Shown one piece after another: positions 11,031 to 23,818 of a DNA stretch of 64,000 bases; positions within the stretch are counted from its first letter, which is position 1; every line of letters begins with the position of its first letter. This DNA is from Rehmannia glutinosa (lineage: Eukaryota > Streptophyta > Magnoliopsida > Lamiales > Orobanchaceae): the NCBI GenBank assembly GCA_016081115.2, contig JABTTQ020001780.1, positions 372,001-436,000 on the forward strand, written 5' to 3'. Position numbers and translations under genes: made by a program. The notes beneath the pieces were generated by a model that worked only from the letters and a program-made list of their open reading frames with translations, was not told the DNA's origin and searched no databases.

Positions 11031-13522
11031 CTAAAAGAAACACAAAATATACACATCATATATTCCTAATAAACATAATACACCACACATCTAATCTTGT
11101 GTAGAATGTGTGAGGAAATGTAGATAATTAGTCATGTTTGACATACATGTATAAACTTACACTTAAAGTTTGAAATTTCTTAAACTGAGTTATGATACAT
11201 ACATGTATAAACTTACACTTTATTAATTACAATGCTACTGACAACATGGTGAGATGAAGAGGAATAAATAATGTATTCTCTTATATACATGAACAGACAC
11301 CCAAATCTGCTTCTACTTTCCCCAGAAAGTGGAAGAAAACAAAATAATACACAATTCATTAGGCAACAACAGTTTTTTAAGAGGCTATCATGGGTTGTTC
11401 ACAAAATGCTTTGAGGCAAAGCTGTGAACATTTCTTCTGCAAGATGCATGCTAGGGCATTTTGGCAGGACATGGTTCTGAATACACGTATGAAACAAATG
11501 CTCAAAGCTGCTTTTGTTAACAAAGTCAATAGTAGCAGCAATATATTGAGGGACTTGGTGTACAATTTATTATTCAGAATCATTGTGGAGCTACATAGAT
11601 TATGTCAAGGTGTCTCAGATAACATCTCAATGAATATGAGAGTAAATATAACCATAGACATATTGAGAAACTATCATTAGTGAAAGAAATCTTCCTTGAC
11701 CTCAAGCTATATTACATCTACTGAATCAATAACGAACTAGAATTTGAGACCTTATCGCAGTGGTTCATGGCCTATGTGGACCAAATTTTAAAATATAGAT
11801 CAAACAGGATATATCCCATGGGTGTTTACATAAGTGACTCAATGAGTTGTGGTTGCATATGAACAAAATGTAGCCAAAAACATTAAAAATACAAATATGT
11901 TGCCATGAACCTTTCGTATACATCAAAATTAGAAACTTATTGGCTTAATCTATGCTAATATGCTATTGGACAAGTTTTCAGAGAATAAACATGAAATCTA
12001 AAGTGATTGATTGAAACTGAGCCCTGTTCAGTAATTAACAATTTTGTAGTAATGAAACTGAGCCCTGTTCAGTAATTAACAATTTTGTAGTAGTTCAAAG
12101 CAAAACTAAGCCAATCCAAGATAACAAGTTAAATGAGACATTACTTGCATTATTTATAAACAAAGGAGATTTTACAAGCAGTTTGATACACATAGAAGAG
12201 ACATTCTAAAACCATTTATAAAAGATATCTTAGCTAGGCATGAAAAACTTATTTGGCTAAGCTTTTCAAGTAGGGGGACCTCCTGGTCCTTCTAAGCTAA
12301 TTTGTCGATCTATGTTGCAGAACAACAAAAGATTAGAATTCTACCGGAAAAAATATTACTTACTGCACCAATTGGTAAAACTACCACTCACAATTTTGGA
12401 TTCTTTCTTGTGCAACTCCTCAAGAACCCTATCTAGTAATCCACATTCTTCCAATAAAGAAATCTGAAAGCATATACTATAATTATTTTAAAGAGTGAAA
12501 AGACGGCATGAAAATGTAATGGAATTTATCATGACAACTCCTGTTTTTAAACAGAGAAGAAACTATAAAATAGACTGCCGCAAAAGACACAAACTAAACA
12601 ATCTAAGCAGAAGCTAAATAAATGTCTGAAGTCTACAGAAACGCAAAGATTGTCGTCTAAGTCCAGTCATTCAACATGCGGGCAATAACGAATGCTTTTA
12701 CTGTAAATGTACCAAAGGCAGGCAATGAGATATATAGATACTCTTTCTTTACTATTTCAGGGTAAAACAAGAAGTAAAATACACACCAGGTCTTTGAGAT
12801 ATTATTTTCCAAATAAGATGTGGACAACAAAACATAACAGAAAACCATATACTTTTCTCCAATTATAAGAATGGATCCTTTCCTCATACATCTAAATCAC
12901 AACATTCCCATTTCTTAATCCTTGACTGAAAGCATGCAACTATTCCCTTTTCTAATTTTCCTCAATATAGATTAACAAAATAACAAGAGGTATATCAATT
13001 TGTGTTTACAAACATAGGCAATCCTCAATATAGATTAACAAAACACAATGAATACTCAGAATTTATTATATTTTTAATAACTACAGATTTAGCTTTCTCA
13101 AACCTCAACAATTCACTTACAACTCAATATACAAATAATATGGAAATAATGTTCCGCAAACGATCGCATCAGCACTAATAGATGAAGACATATAGTATTT
13201 TTTATTTAACAGCAAAAGCTCTTGAAACGATAGTAAGTCTTGACCACCAATAAGCATAAAAGCAAGCATTCATATAATACTCTATAACTCAAAGCCCAAT
13301 TCTAATTGTATTTGGAACAAGAAGTAAACATTCGCGAATCGTTTTCAGGCAATTATCAACCAAAGCTTTCTCGGCAGGCCTGAGAAGTGACAGTTCGATT
13401 GAACATGAAAGTAAAAAATAACAATAAGTAGCATAAAATCAAGGACAAAAACAAGGCGAAATTCCACAAATAAATCCATTTCGAAAATAAAATCCTAGAG
13501 TCCCTAAAACTTACCAACCGAG
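11031..13522 (-). other. interior of the CACTA-like element: introns and one possible small exon
   Basis: Mostly AT-rich non-coding DNA. A 72-base segment at 12392-12463 on the minus strand has an AG acceptor and GTGAG donor and encodes 24 residues ('ISLLEECGLLDRVLEELHKK'), so it may be an exon of the element's gene or of a captured host gene. I do not recognise it. A 41-bp tandem duplication lies at 12013-12094. Confidence 0.4.
12013..12094. repeat. 41-bp tandem duplication
   Basis: Two copies of a unit starting GAAACTGAGCCCTGTTCAGT, at 12013 and 12054, nearly identical. Confidence 0.9.
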
Positions 13523-13660
13523 AATATGATGGTGCGAGCGGGGGCGACGGAAATCTCGAGCTGATACGGGTGGAGTGACGGGCGGCGATGGGCGGAATGA
13601 CGGGCGGCGATGGGTGGTGTGACCGAAATGAGAAACAGGTTTGAGAAAATGAATCACAAT
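13523..13660 (-). other. possible first exon with GC-rich repeats
   Basis: An island of GC-rich sequence in AT-rich surroundings. On the minus strand it ends in a good 'GTAAGT' donor at 13522-13517 and contains a repeated 'CATCGCCGCCCGTCA' unit. It would fit the 5' exon of the transposon gene or a captured host first exon. No start codon can be fixed. Confidence 0.35.
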
Positions 13661-13976
13661 TTCATTTTGGGAATTTTCTGAATTTTGCTTTCTAACTAAT
13701 GTTGAGAAAATGAATGTTGGAGAAAATGAATGTTGGAATAAACGATATGCGGAGAAAACCTGACTTCAGAAATTATTTGCAAAATAGAAGCAGAAGTTGT
13801 TTGCAAAATCACTTTTTTTGGGAGAGTGGAGACTTTCAATCTCTGTTTTTTGTCTGTCAAATGTATTTGCAAGCCTAGAAAAAGGGCTTTAGTTTTTTAA
13901 CTAAAATTGCTATTGAACCTAAAATTGTTGTTTTCTAACTTGCTATTGAAGTAGTTGCTATTGAACCAAATTTTAG

Positions 13977-13977
<1 letters not shown>

Positions 13978-14012
<35 letters not shown>
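13978..14012. repeat. TA microsatellite
   Basis: (TA)n of about 16 units. Confidence 0.95.
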
Positions 14013-14015
<3 letters not shown>

Positions 14016-14223
14016 CGTTATTCGATTCGATTAACCAAAATTTTAGAGAGGAACCGAACTGAATAACGGAAATTACAAAGTAAAAACCGAACCAAAATTT
14101 TCGTCTCAGTTTTGGTTCGAACCGATTTTTCGATTTTGGCTCGGTTTGGCCGGTTAACCGAAATGTGCACAATTCTGCTTATTCCAACGATTTTGTTTAT
14201 CACTTGAATTAGTGTTGCAAATT

Positions 14224-14598
14224 TATTGTGATATTGAAATTTCTGTTGGAATTTAATATTCCAACAAAAATTCCAACCGTTTATTCTAATAGTCTTGTCT
14301 ACTGTTGGAATTTATGTTGGAATTTTTCCAATAGTATTTTCAATGGTTTATTCCAACTATTTTATTTACCATTGGAATTACTATTGGAATTTTCCAACGG
14401 TTTATTTTGGTGTTGGCATTTTAATTCCAACGGACATTCCAATAGTTTATTCCAATGGTTTTGTATACCATTGGAATTACTGTTGGAATTTTCCAACGAT
14501 TTGTTGTGGTGTTGGAATTTTCGTTGGAATTTCTAAAATTCCAACAATTTTTTTTTGTTGGAATTATTCCGTTGGAATTTGATTGTTTTCTTGTAGTG
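14224..14598. mobile_element. CACTA element terminus with subterminal repeats
   Basis: The sequence ends in 'GTTTTCTTGTAGTG' (14585-14598), the complement of the plant CACTA terminal repeat CACTACAAGAAAAC. The 360 bases before it are tandem and inverted 'TTGGAATT..CCAACGGTTTATTCCAA' units, the subterminal repeat arrangement expected of En/Spm elements. The terminus belongs with the En/Spm-like exons at 10600-11030. A convincing opposite terminus was not found. Confidence 0.75.
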
Positions 14599-14693
14599 TC
14601 CACGCTGTTGGTGCTAGCAAGCAGACAACACGTTGCTCATGTTCTTTACCAGTTGAGCTAATATACGGACTATACATATAATTATGAGGTCTT

Positions 14694-15746
14694 TAGAGAT
14701 GTTAAACGGACTGGCTATTGGTCCAGCCCTAGCGAGCTTTGGGATTAATAGTCTTCGGACTAAATGGGCTGTCAGTATTAGAACCTAACCTTAACCCTAG
14801 CGGACTTCGGGCTAAACGAGCCACTATCGGGCTATAAGTTAAAAAATTAAAAATTATTTTTTTAACTATAAAAATTTAAATTCGAACATATACAACATTT
14901 AAATTTAACATTTTAACTTAAAGTATTCATCATAAAAAAAGTCTTGCATAATTTCTAATTTCATTGCATTAACAAAATTCTAAAATTAAATTTTTTATGA
15001 TGTAAATTAACTAAATTTTAAATATAAAACTATAATAATAAAAGCTAGCATTATATACCTATATAAAATGGAAAAAAATAACACTTTTTCTGAAATTACC
15101 CGTATGGCTTTAAGTCAAAATTTTCAAAATTATATATTTAAATCTAAAATTTTAAACTTCATCATATATTACATTTAAGTTTAACATTTAAAATTAATTT
15201 ATTCATTACAAATAAAATCTTGCATAGTTTATAGTTACATTGCATTAACAAAATTATAAAATTACATTTAGCATATCATTTAGAAATATAATTTATATCA
15301 TAAATAATCTAATCAAACTTCGTGATATTTTCTTATTTAGACTAAAAATCAGAAAGCTTAGTTTAACAATAAAACAAATAAAAAAAAGAATTTTATCGAG
15401 AAACAGTACTTGTTTGGTAAATTTGTTTCTTTTTTTTTTTGATTTTTTTTTGAGCAAACTTGTTTGGTAAAGATGAGGAAGATGTAAAATTTGAAAAATA
15501 TATTTACTAGCATAGATAATAAAAATAGATATATAATATTATAATTATATTTATTTTCTAAAAAAACAAAAATGCGGCCTAGCGGGCTAGTTCGGTTAAC
15601 CTTCGGGCTAGCCCTAACAGGCTTCGGGTTATATGATCCGGGCAAAAAAAATCGGACTTGAACGAGCCAAAATAATTCGGCCTAACCCTCTTTTATCCGG
15701 TTTAAACGGTCTGGGCCAACGGGTTGCGGCCCTTTAAACATCTCTA
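14694..15746. mobile_element. non-autonomous hAT-like element
   Basis: Termini TAGAGATGTTAAACGG and, inverted, TAGAGATGTTTAAAGGG enclose about 1.05 kb whose ends are rich in 'CGGGCTAGCCC'. Flanks AGGTCTT (14687-14693) and AGGTCTC (15747-15753) look like a slightly decayed target duplication. No transposase is seen. Confidence 0.65.
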
Positions 15747-15753
15747 AGGTCTC

Positions 15754-16940
15754 CATTGTGTCATGTGCATTTTCCTAATTATAATTTTATGAATTTTATT
15801 TTCTTGCATTGTAATAATTTTAAAATAATATCAGACAATATGCGGGAAATATTAATTATCATTTTTTATTGATGAAGTCAATATATATATATATATATAT
15901 AATACATTAGAATCATGAAGGTAAATTCAAGACCATATATTTGAATTTGAGCAATCAAACTCTGATTTTTCATAAAACTGCACATGGCGCAACTTCATGG
16001 CTCATTGCGTTTAATTCATATTTAGATCCTTAATAAGTGTGAAGATTGATGTCATATGTTTTTCTCAAGGCTTCAATAGTAAATTCAGATGCAATTTTAT
16101 TTTCGAAAGATGTTCGTATGTAAAAATTGGGGGCAGAGAGTTTTGGAAAAGCTGATCGTGTAACAATAAATGAAAAATTAACACACATATATAGGAGAAC
16201 AAAGTAGAGTATTTAAGTAAATAGGAGACAACAAAACATAGTTTTGGTGACATTGTAGATTTTATTAGATTTATTTTTTTGGAGATATTTTTATTTTTTG
16301 TAGATTTTGTCATGTGTTTTATTTGTTCACGTTGTTAAGTCAATTTTTAATTTTTCAAAATTTTGATGTGGGGGAATGTATTGCATTGTTTGGATTTTTT
16401 AATTATCATGTTCTATTCGAGTTTTCATATTTGTATTTTCCATGCACGGACTGTATTTTTACATAAACAACTTTTAGTGATTTGAAAAAGTCTAGAATCT
16501 CAAAAAATATTTAAAATATAAATATAAATAATATTGATTATAAATCATATGATTGAAAAATAGAAAAATAAATTATTATATTCTTTGAAAAAACATTTTT
16601 AAATAATTTTTTTGGTTAATAAAAAAGTTTGTGAATGTGAATTGTATCTATTTATATAGCAAATTATCTATAAGAAAGTAAAAGTTTGAAAAAAAAAATT
16701 AATTGTCCAATGCTTAATATTTAATATATTATATTTTGAATATAATCAATTATAAAATAAATTCCAATATTTTTTTAGGGTTTTGAAAACTGAACAGTTG
16801 TTAGAATTATTAAAAGGAATTAAGAAAAAATAATCTTTTATGTCTAGCAACTTTGTTTTAGGGGAAACGAAATATTTAAAAAACAAAAATTATTCTATTT
16901 TTATACATGCATAGATGATGGCTCGAAAGCTATTCTAAAA
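15754..16940. other. AT-rich intergenic DNA
   Basis: A (TA)n microsatellite lies at about 15881-15902. Otherwise I see nothing coding. Confidence 0.6.
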
Positions 16941-18464
16941 ACCTTAGGCAAGTGCACATATCATTTTATGGTTTAGTTTACCGAGTACCGAGTGTCATTT
17001 TCATGAGCATTACGAGTACTAGTATTATTACCATCTTTTCGTTATCTAATCTATTAATTTTCAGATGTTTGTGTTGTAAAAAGAAGAAAATAAAGAATCT
17101 AATTAATCAACAAATACAAATGATTGAATAAATGCAATATATGAGATTAAGAGATAAAAATGTGTTTGAACGTAAATCCATCTAGAACGTTTTTATGATT
17201 TTAACAAAAATAAATACGACCATGAACCCTTAAGTAATTACCATCTCTTTTTAACATAATCTCATGCTTCATGGACCGTAAAAATTCCCAATTTAAGTTA
17301 AACCCTCTTTCAAGGTGAAAAACTCCTAATTTCAAGTTGATTAACTAAAATCTCTTTCTAGTTAGAACCCCCAAGGTTACATTATAAGGATTTATGAATT
17401 CCCATATTAGGTTTGGCCATAATCTGGAAGATTTATGTCGTCCAATATCTAGGATTGCATGCAACTCCTTTCACTTAGATTAGTTCTTTCTCACCATAAA
17501 TCTCTCGATTACTCGATGAGGAATAAAATTCAAATCAATATATTCGGAATATTAACTCGAATGAATGAAGCATAATATAAGTGAATCGAATAAAATATAA
17601 AGATTATATTAAAAACATACAAGCCATAATCACAAATCTATTCTAGAGTTCATTTTATTCAAACATAAAAGATTTAGCTACACATGATTTTGACAAAAGA
17701 ATAAGCTACACATGAGGATTTAATTATGATAAACATGGTGTACTTATCTTTTCTCAAAATTTCTAATAGGTTTCTTTTTTGAATGCTTCCAATGATGTTG
17801 CTCCAAGCTCCCTCTTCCAATCTCCTTAATCCCAATTCTTTTCTCCCTCTCTTCTCACTATATGTAATTTGGTCTAGAAAATCTGAATATTATGAATTGA
17901 ATGAATGTATGAATTCTTCTTCAACCCATACTCTTGGCTTTTATAGAAATTATTCTTGTGCAAGAACACATTAACAATGTCATCCTTGATAAACAATTGT
18001 TCCACTTCCTTAGTTGGGTTGTTGAATCCTTGTTTTCATGTGATAATGTTGGAAGGTAGGGACTTAGTGCAACAAAACGAGGTGTTAAAGGTGCTCAAAA
18101 GTGGTCAAAAAGCTTGGTTGGTAAGTTTTCCACAAATTCTCGCGAGTAAATTCTTGTTTGGAATGTGATCCGGACACGACCATGTTGAGCAATTATGCAT
18201 TTCTTGAACAATCGGACACGACCGTGTTGGCAATACGGCCTGGCCGTGTCGAGACTGCCTAAGTCTTCAAATGATTCATTTTTGTCATGTTTGAACACGG
18301 TTGTGTTGCGCGACACACCCTGGCTGTGTTGGGCTTAAAGGCCCCGAAATGATGCATTTAGCATGGGAATTCGAGTGTTTTTACATCCATAAACCACTTG
18401 GTATGTTTTGACATGAATCCATGGCCCGAAATTCACCAAAAATAGCCCCGAATGATCAATCTAC
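16941..18464 (-). mobile_element. LTR-retrotransposon remnant, left part
   Basis: Starts with 'GCAAGTGCACATATC' and 'ACCGAGTACCGAGTGTC', a non-coding motif common in plant LTR elements. Around 18170-18330 it has repeated palindromic 'GACACGACCGTGTTG' and 'GGCCTGGCCGTGTC' units. It continues, after the solo LTR insertion, at 19783. No protein domain is left, so the superfamily is uncertain. Confidence 0.45.
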
Positions 18465-19777
18465 TGTTTGATAAATGTTTTTATCATGATTTTGATGATT
18501 TTATTTTAATGTGTTTTTACACCAAAATAATATTTCTAAATATTGTCCAAATACTCCCGATCGATATAAACTGTTTTTACTAATTTTTCGGAGTATTTCT
18601 TGAAGTTTATTTTCGACAAAAAATGGACAACACTTCTGTCTCGTGTTGGATCGGTCGCCCTATAGGGCATCCCGTGTCTGAAGTTGATTTTAGAAACAGA
18701 AAACGGGATGGACACAAAATGCAGGAGGCCGACCGGTCGACCTAGAGGCCGACCGGTGGCGTCGACCGGTCGACCGGTGCCTGCATATGATGGATGTTCT
18801 TTGTATTGGAAAATCAAAAGCTCAACCGGTCAGCACATGGGTCGGTCGGTCGCCTGCGGCAATTTTTCAATGTTTCTTTTCAACGTCTATTTCTGCGCGA
18901 CCGGTCGCTCTACCGCTTTTGACAAAGAAAATTCTAGCCGTTTGACAAAGCATACACATTTTCCTTAATTTGTGGGATTGATTTCTAACAGCTATATTCT
19001 TGATTTTAATTGTATTTTTTCAGAGATTTTCAATCCCCAAGAGGAGCCTATCCATGATCAATCATCTCCTATAAATAGAGGAAGTTTTGGAGCTACAAGT
19101 ACAACCAATATACACAACACAACAAGAGATACACTCAAGCAAATATTTGTTCTTTCATTGTCAATATTCTTGTTGTAATAGCCTAAGGTCTTACACTTTC
19201 ACATCTTGAGGTCTAGGCTTATTTCTTGATTACACATGCACTCAAAATTGTATTATTCATTATCGAGTTGTAATCTTGAATTTGTGGTCATCATTCAACA
19301 CAAGATATCCTTGTGAGTGTTCTTGTGGTAAGAACACACTTGGGTGATCTAGGTGTTAGGTGTAAGAAGATTCTGGTAATCTTCTTGTTGAAGAGTTTGG
19401 TGCTCTTTGAGGTGCTGGAGAGTTTGGTATTCTTCAAGTTGGAAGATTGTGGTGATCTTCACAAGGTGCCGTTGCAAGAAGATTGTGGTAATCTTCAAGG
19501 GAGATTGTGGTAATCTCCAAAGAGGTGTTGTAAGGTGATGTTGTATTAATTGTGGTAATTAATAAAATATTTTTTTATTTTGAAATCTATCCTAGAGATA
19601 CTGGGGTGGTAGAGGATTAGGCTCTAGGGGTTGAAGCTCTATAAATCGACGTGTGTTGTTTACTTCCCGCACTTCCATTCTTGTCTTGGCTTATTACATT
19701 CGAAAAAGAGGGCATACTCGAGAAATGGGCATAATCTATTCACCCCCTCTAGATTATCGTAGCCACTTGGACTTACA
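18465..19777 (+). mobile_element. solo LTR of the SIRE-like copia family
   Basis: A 1313-bp LTR, forward orientation, beginning TGTTTGATAAATG and ending ACTTACA, flanked by a perfect 5-bp duplication TCTAC (18460-18464 and 19778-19782). It matches the LTRs of the element at 34921-43397. A TATAAATA box is at 19070-19077. The U3 holds a cluster of 'GACCGGTCGACC' palindromes (18720-18910), and an array of 'GAAGATTGTGGTAATCTTC' units lies at 19360-19560. It arose by LTR-LTR recombination. Confidence 0.93.
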
Positions 19778-19782
19778 TCTAC

Positions 19783-20885
19783 ACCAATAAAATCACCTCA
19801 CAGTAATATGAACCATGTGCAATCATTAACCTACGAAACCAACAACAAAACAACTTAAATCATACTCAAATAAACAAGTAAAACATGCATAAAAATACAC
19901 TTATCAAACCATCTCCAACTTAGAACTTTGCTTGTCCTCAAGCAAAACATAAAACCATAATGAGGGATTCAATATATCACAACACACAAGGAATATATTT
20001 TTCTCAACACATTGAACATAAGCTGTCAAGTTCTTAGCCCTCTCAGCCTGAATTAACCATAAAGTAAAAAAAAATAATTTTGCAAAATGATCTATTGTCA
20101 AGTAAGACCTTAATATTAGAGGGCATGATTCAGACTTGAATTCATCACTCTACAAATACTGATAGTTATGAACAACTTCAATCAATAACACCATGAAAAT
20201 ACAAGAACTCAACAGATATTTGTAATTAGTCTACTAGTTATATAACTGAGCTTCTTGAACTTTATTAGAAACACAAGCAATATACATTCTTCTTTTTTTT
20301 CTTTTTTTAGGACGTTCATGGCATGCTTCCACTAGTTTTAAATTTTGAATTTCAGCTCAAAAGATCCTAGGGTGGTTCTCCATACTAATATTTGTGCCAC
20401 TTTTTTACGTAAAAGACAAACATCAGACTCGTGAATGCTCCTAGTTACAAAACAATAACAAATAAATGAGTATAACCTTGATTGGTCCATTTTATTTTTG
20501 TTTTTGTTTTTTTTTTCTTTTTTTCCTATTCTCTCTTTTTGTTTTCACTAGCTTGGTTTAACAACTAGCTTACCATTACTAAATCGAGAGTTCTTGGAGT
20601 TTCATAGTCCTAAGTATCATCGTATATGCTTTAACAAATCAAATATCATAGTGTTAGAAGTCTCGTCTAAATTCAACCCACATCCATGTGAATCTGGTCA
20701 AAACAATCAATTGCTTTGTATTTAAAACAATTTATAAAGCTAATTCATGTGTAATTGGGCCAAGTTATTGACTAACAAGCACTCAATTTGTTTCTTTGAA
20801 GATTCATTTCTCCCAACAACAGACTCAAAATAAAAACAAGCATATAAACACTCTAAGCTCAAATTCATATGCTTTTTAATCTGAG
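19783..20885 (-). mobile_element. LTR-retrotransposon remnant, right part
   Basis: Contains 'TTTGCTTGTCCTCAAGCAAA' (19927-19946), a motif often seen in the untranslated 3' region of plant gypsy elements. Long T-rich tracts follow. Non-coding. Confidence 0.4.
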
Positions 20886-21370
20886 AACAACTTATGGTTG
20901 GATATCTTGGTCAAGTCCGTGGAGTGTCTGAGAGCCATCATTTTCATTTCCCACTCACCTGGGAGTGCTCTTAGAATCTTTATGCACATTTTCTTCTGTG
21001 TATACTCCTTGCCTAAAGCTAGACAGTTCATGTGTAATCTCTGTGAATTTAGCATCCAGTTGATCCAGTGATTCTCCTGTCATCATTTTGAAATTCTCAA
21101 ACTTTTGCACTGCGACTGTAAACTTGTTCTCCTTTATCTACTTTGAGCCTTCACAGATAAGAGTCAGCTTCTCCCATATTTTTTTGGCAGTCCTACAAGA
21201 TTTAACTTTGTTAAACATGGCTTTATCTAAAGTTCTGTACAAGATATCTTTGGGCATATTATCCAGGTTGTATCTGCGTTAATCCTCATTTGTCCACTCG
21301 CATATGGTTTTATCCTCCTCTGCAGGTCTTTCAGCATCATCTCCTGATGCTTTTACAATTGTGTTCATTT
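20886..21370 (-). pseudogene. copia gag fragment
   Basis: Minus-strand translation across several broken frames gives a typical copia Gag: 'MPKDILYRTLDKAMFNKVKS', 'AKKIWEKLTLICEGSK', 'FENFKMMTGESLDQLDAKFT' and 'KILRALPGEWEMKMMALR'. Three or more frame changes or stops interrupt it. It lies just downstream (in element direction) of the primer site and LTR at 21610-22276, so it belongs to that element. The zinc knuckle and pol are missing at the join near 20886. Confidence 0.8.
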
Positions 21371-21609
21371 TCGTGATTCTAATGGGTCCGTCTTAAATAA
21401 CAAACCACATTTCACCATGTAGTGTAGAGAGATGTGCATGCATGCGAATTTTCTAATCATCAAATTTGTCAATAATGAACATAGGAATAAATGATAGATT
21501 TGGTTCCATGATAATAACTTTGAAAAAAATTTGAAAACTCAAGTGTTGATGTTGTGAAAAGAATGAGATCTAGTTCAGTAACCAGTGCGGAAGGTTCTTT
21601 GAACCAACC

Positions 21610-22276
21610 GCACCGATACCATTTGTAGGTCCCAAATGGTGCGAGTTAAGTCTAGAGGGGAGGGTTGAATGAACTTAACCAAATTTTTTATTTTAAATAA
21701 ACAGCTAAGTCTCTTGAGAGACAGCTGAGTCAAACTTCAGCAGGAGAGTTAACTAAAGTAACAGTGACTTTGTTACAATAGTACAACAATCTAAGCTTAG
21801 CCTTTATCACACAACCGGTTTCACTGGGACTCCACTCTTCGTAAAGCAACCGCCTCACTACTTGACTCTTCAAATTTTCGTGACTTGATCACCCAACCCT
21901 TCTTCTTTTTAAACAGTTCGAACTAGAAACCGACTATATCTCCACAATGGACTTCTTGATTTCTTTAAGTCCTTCAATCGTTTTTACCCCATAAAATGAG
22001 TCTTCTCCCTCATTTCATGGATGACTCTGCTGTAAGTCTTCAGAAAGACACAACTATTGTACTTGACTAAAGCTCTTTTGATCCACTCAATCGCGACTAA
22101 ATTTGAATCTTCTCTCGCATTCTTGAAGTCTTCGCATCTTTAAATTAGTTGCTTAATGACTCAACTAATTTTCTAACTATTACAAAGTTGAGATTACATA
22201 CAGGAATTGGGATGCCAACTTTCTATTACTAAGTTTTCTAATCATCGTCAAAATCTATACAATAAATTTCCTAACA
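21610..22276 (-). mobile_element. copia 5' LTR with primer-binding site
   Basis: The LTR spans 21624-22276. In its own direction it begins TGTTAGGAAAT and ends GGGACCTACA. Two bases inside is TGGTATCGGTGC (21621-21610), close to the initiator-Met tRNA primer site. The matching 3' LTR is not in the window. Confidence 0.75.
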
Positions 22277-22539
22277 AAAATCATGTAGAGCATGAAAGTA
22301 ATCTAAAAATGATTTTGATATGTTGCACATGTATTTTGAAATATGTTTAAGTACCAAAAGTTTGAATAAAATGAGCATGATCTAGAAATCTTGCATATTA
22401 AGGACATGCATGCTTAAATCTTGTGATTTCTTGTGAAATTCTTGAATAATATTTTAATGCATGTATCATATGCTCAAAATTATAATATTCACTTGTTAAG
22501 TATTCTGGAAATATGAAATTGTACTTGATTTTGGATTAT
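22277..22539. other. unassigned, possibly the 5' part of the following gypsy LTR
   Basis: AT-rich non-coding sequence. The duplication with the block at 25965 begins only at about 22540; if that second block is 5'-truncated, the true LTR start could lie here. Confidence 0.4.
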
Positions 22540-23818
22540 TGGACCATTTGTGCAATTTTTGGACTTTGAAGACTATTTTGTGAATACCAAAACTATTCAT
22601 GGACCAATCTAAAATTATCAAAAACATGAGTTTTACTGGAATATAATAATTATATTTTAAGTTATTAAGAAAGTTTTAAATGTTTGGGTTAAGAAATCCA
22701 AGAAATCTAATTATTGGAATTTAAGGACTTAAATGTGAAAATCTAAAAGTTTAAGGACCAAACTGAAATTTCCAGAAACTTTACAACCCATGTACCTGGA
22801 CAATATATAACCTTTATTTTGTAACATTATGAACCTCTGGTTTAGTTTCATAATAATCGGACTTCAAATGAGTCCTTAAGAACAAAATCGTTTTTTGGAT
22901 TAGAAATATAAGGGACCTAAATTGTAGATTTTTTAAAAACTATTTTGTCCCATAACTCTACTGTTCTAAATGACATTTTAAATTTGGAATCACACAAAAA
23001 TTCCTCCCGATTTGGGAGATACGTATTTTTAAAGCTCGGGTAAAATAATATTTTTTTGGAAAATAAGGGACCAAACTGTAAAATTTTGAAAACCTGACTC
23101 CAACCTTCTGGAATTCAATCTTTCTGGAATTATTGACGAATTTTGAAACTGATCTCACCTTTTCTCGACTTCTGGACCAAGACTTATCGAATTTTAAAAA
23201 CAGATAAGAACGATTTTCAATAAAAACTACTTGTAAGATTTTCATTTTACTCAAGATCCTAGAAAGTCTATTTCGACCTTAGCCTACTTATTGACACCAA
23301 ATACTATCTTTTACATTACAGAACAAGGATATTATTTGTTTATCTTACCCGAACCCTTTTAACGAACCTTTTCATCCGAATAAAGTACACACTCAAAATG
23401 GCGACTTCTTCGCCTTGAATACGCGAATATGTTAGTACCTCGGATTTTGCATATATACAGAACCAAATATCTGTCAAGGATAGATTGTCTATCTGATAAC
23501 TAGCCCGTTAAAGTATACTTTGATAAAGTTGGTACCGGATACTGTGTGACTTGTTCACTTTGGTTATCTTAATGAAGTGTGATATGTCTTGAAACTCTTG
23601 AATATTTTCATTAATTTGAACTCTTTCCATGACTCTGATTTGTTAGTACCGGACACTGTGTGATGAGATCAGTCTGAATACCTTATTGACATATTTGTAT
23701 TTCTATAACTCTTAATGTTCTGGATATTGATCTGATATATTTCTGTGAGGTGGATCAGTCGAGTACGGGATCATGTCCCTTGGGTACAATCCTTTACCAG
23801 TCTCCATTGTCCAAATCC

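Noticed and set aside
11390..11680. 96-codon open frame as a gene
   Set aside because: No domain recognised, no splice or composition support, and it lies in presumed intron sequence of the CACTA remnant.
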